Under the pieces are notes generated by a model. It was not told where the DNA came from and ran no database searches. It saw nothing but the letters and a program-made list of their open reading frames with translations. The position numbers and the translations under genes were made by a program. Shown here piece by piece: positions 14,160 to 14,331 of a stretch of DNA of 14,331 nt (the stretch's first letter is position 1; each line of letters starts with the position of its first letter). This DNA is from CANHEE01 sp043777755. Lineage in GTDB: Bacteria > Bacteroidota > Bacteroidia > Chitinophagales > Saprospiraceae. The stretch spans positions 1-14,331 of the forward strand of contig JAYWHK010000027.1 of assembly GCA_043777755.1 (NCBI GenBank), read 5' to 3'.

Positions 14160-14238
14160 GGTTTTAAGAAATAATGAATGTTTTAATAGTGAATGTTTTT
14201 GAATGATGAACTTACACGCTTGGTCATCTATCTACTCG

Positions 14239-14266
14239 ATGTTCCAGTTTTCTAAAAACAGAACAT
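14239..14266. promoter_or_regulatory. Imperfect dyad upstream of the 193-aa gene
   Basis: ATGTTC (14239-14244) and GAACAT (14261-14266) are perfect inverted arms. Inside them GTTTT/AAAAC can also pair, leaving a 3-nt loop. Six T follow on the + strand. It lies about 80 nt upstream of the 193-aa gene start, so it could be an operator or a weak + strand terminator. Confidence 0.3.
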
Positions 14267-14331
14267 TTTTTAAAATTATAAAAAACAATATTTGTTTTTA
14301 TAGTAAAATATTGATATTTTATTTTTATAAA

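Overview
The window looks like chromosomal DNA from an AT-rich member of the Bacteroidota, probably a Cytophagales- or Flavobacteriia-like organism. The basis is family content: a DUF3276/PUR-type nucleic-acid-binding protein, a stand-alone Reg_prop lipoprotein, a CarboxypepD_reg/OmpA/SPOR-like envelope protein, an SLC45-like sugar transporter next to a short endonuclease V, and a conserved 193-aa protein. Bacteroidota-type promoter elements (TAnnTTTG) are present and Shine-Dalgarno sites are essentially absent. No taxonomic marker such as rRNA is present, so the genus is left open.

Left edge (1-1950, + strand): the last 23 codons of what looks like an ISL3-type transposase are followed by the C-terminal half of a YiaA/YiaB-type two-helix membrane protein whose N-terminus is missing or broken. 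A seven-bladed propeller lipoprotein and a small ankyrin-repeat protein come next. A perfect 22-bp inverted repeat (1891-1945) closes this block as a bidirectional terminator.

Centre (1983-10223, all - strand): read in transcription order this is an MFS sugar transporter, endonuclease V, a compact three-gene restriction-modification-like operon (326-aa methylase-like subunit, 1317-aa GIY-YIG-like/helicase/adenine-methylase fusion, about 106-aa unknown protein), and an RGG-PUR-acidic-tail nucleic-acid-binding protein. The three defence genes are separated by 1 and 0-3 nt, so they are probably translated as a unit. The methylase-like subunit has an FTP motif, a motif-I-like loop and further methylase-like blocks but no NPPY. 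The fusion protein has NPPY plus a full SF2 helicase. This operon is the most interesting object here.

Right part (10224-14331): a 553-nt divergent intergenic region carries a hairpin and a good Bacteroidota promoter (TTG-N19-TAATTTTG). That promoter serves a 583-aa OmpA-family envelope protein and fixes its start at 10777. Next come a monoacylglycerol-lipase-like hydrolase and, on the opposite strand, a conserved protein of unknown function. Related short repeats (20 bp identical at 12570-12589 and 13560-13579, plus TAGTCGTAAGTC units) lie on both sides of the hydrolase gene.

No tRNA, rRNA, CRISPR array, integrase or origin was seen.
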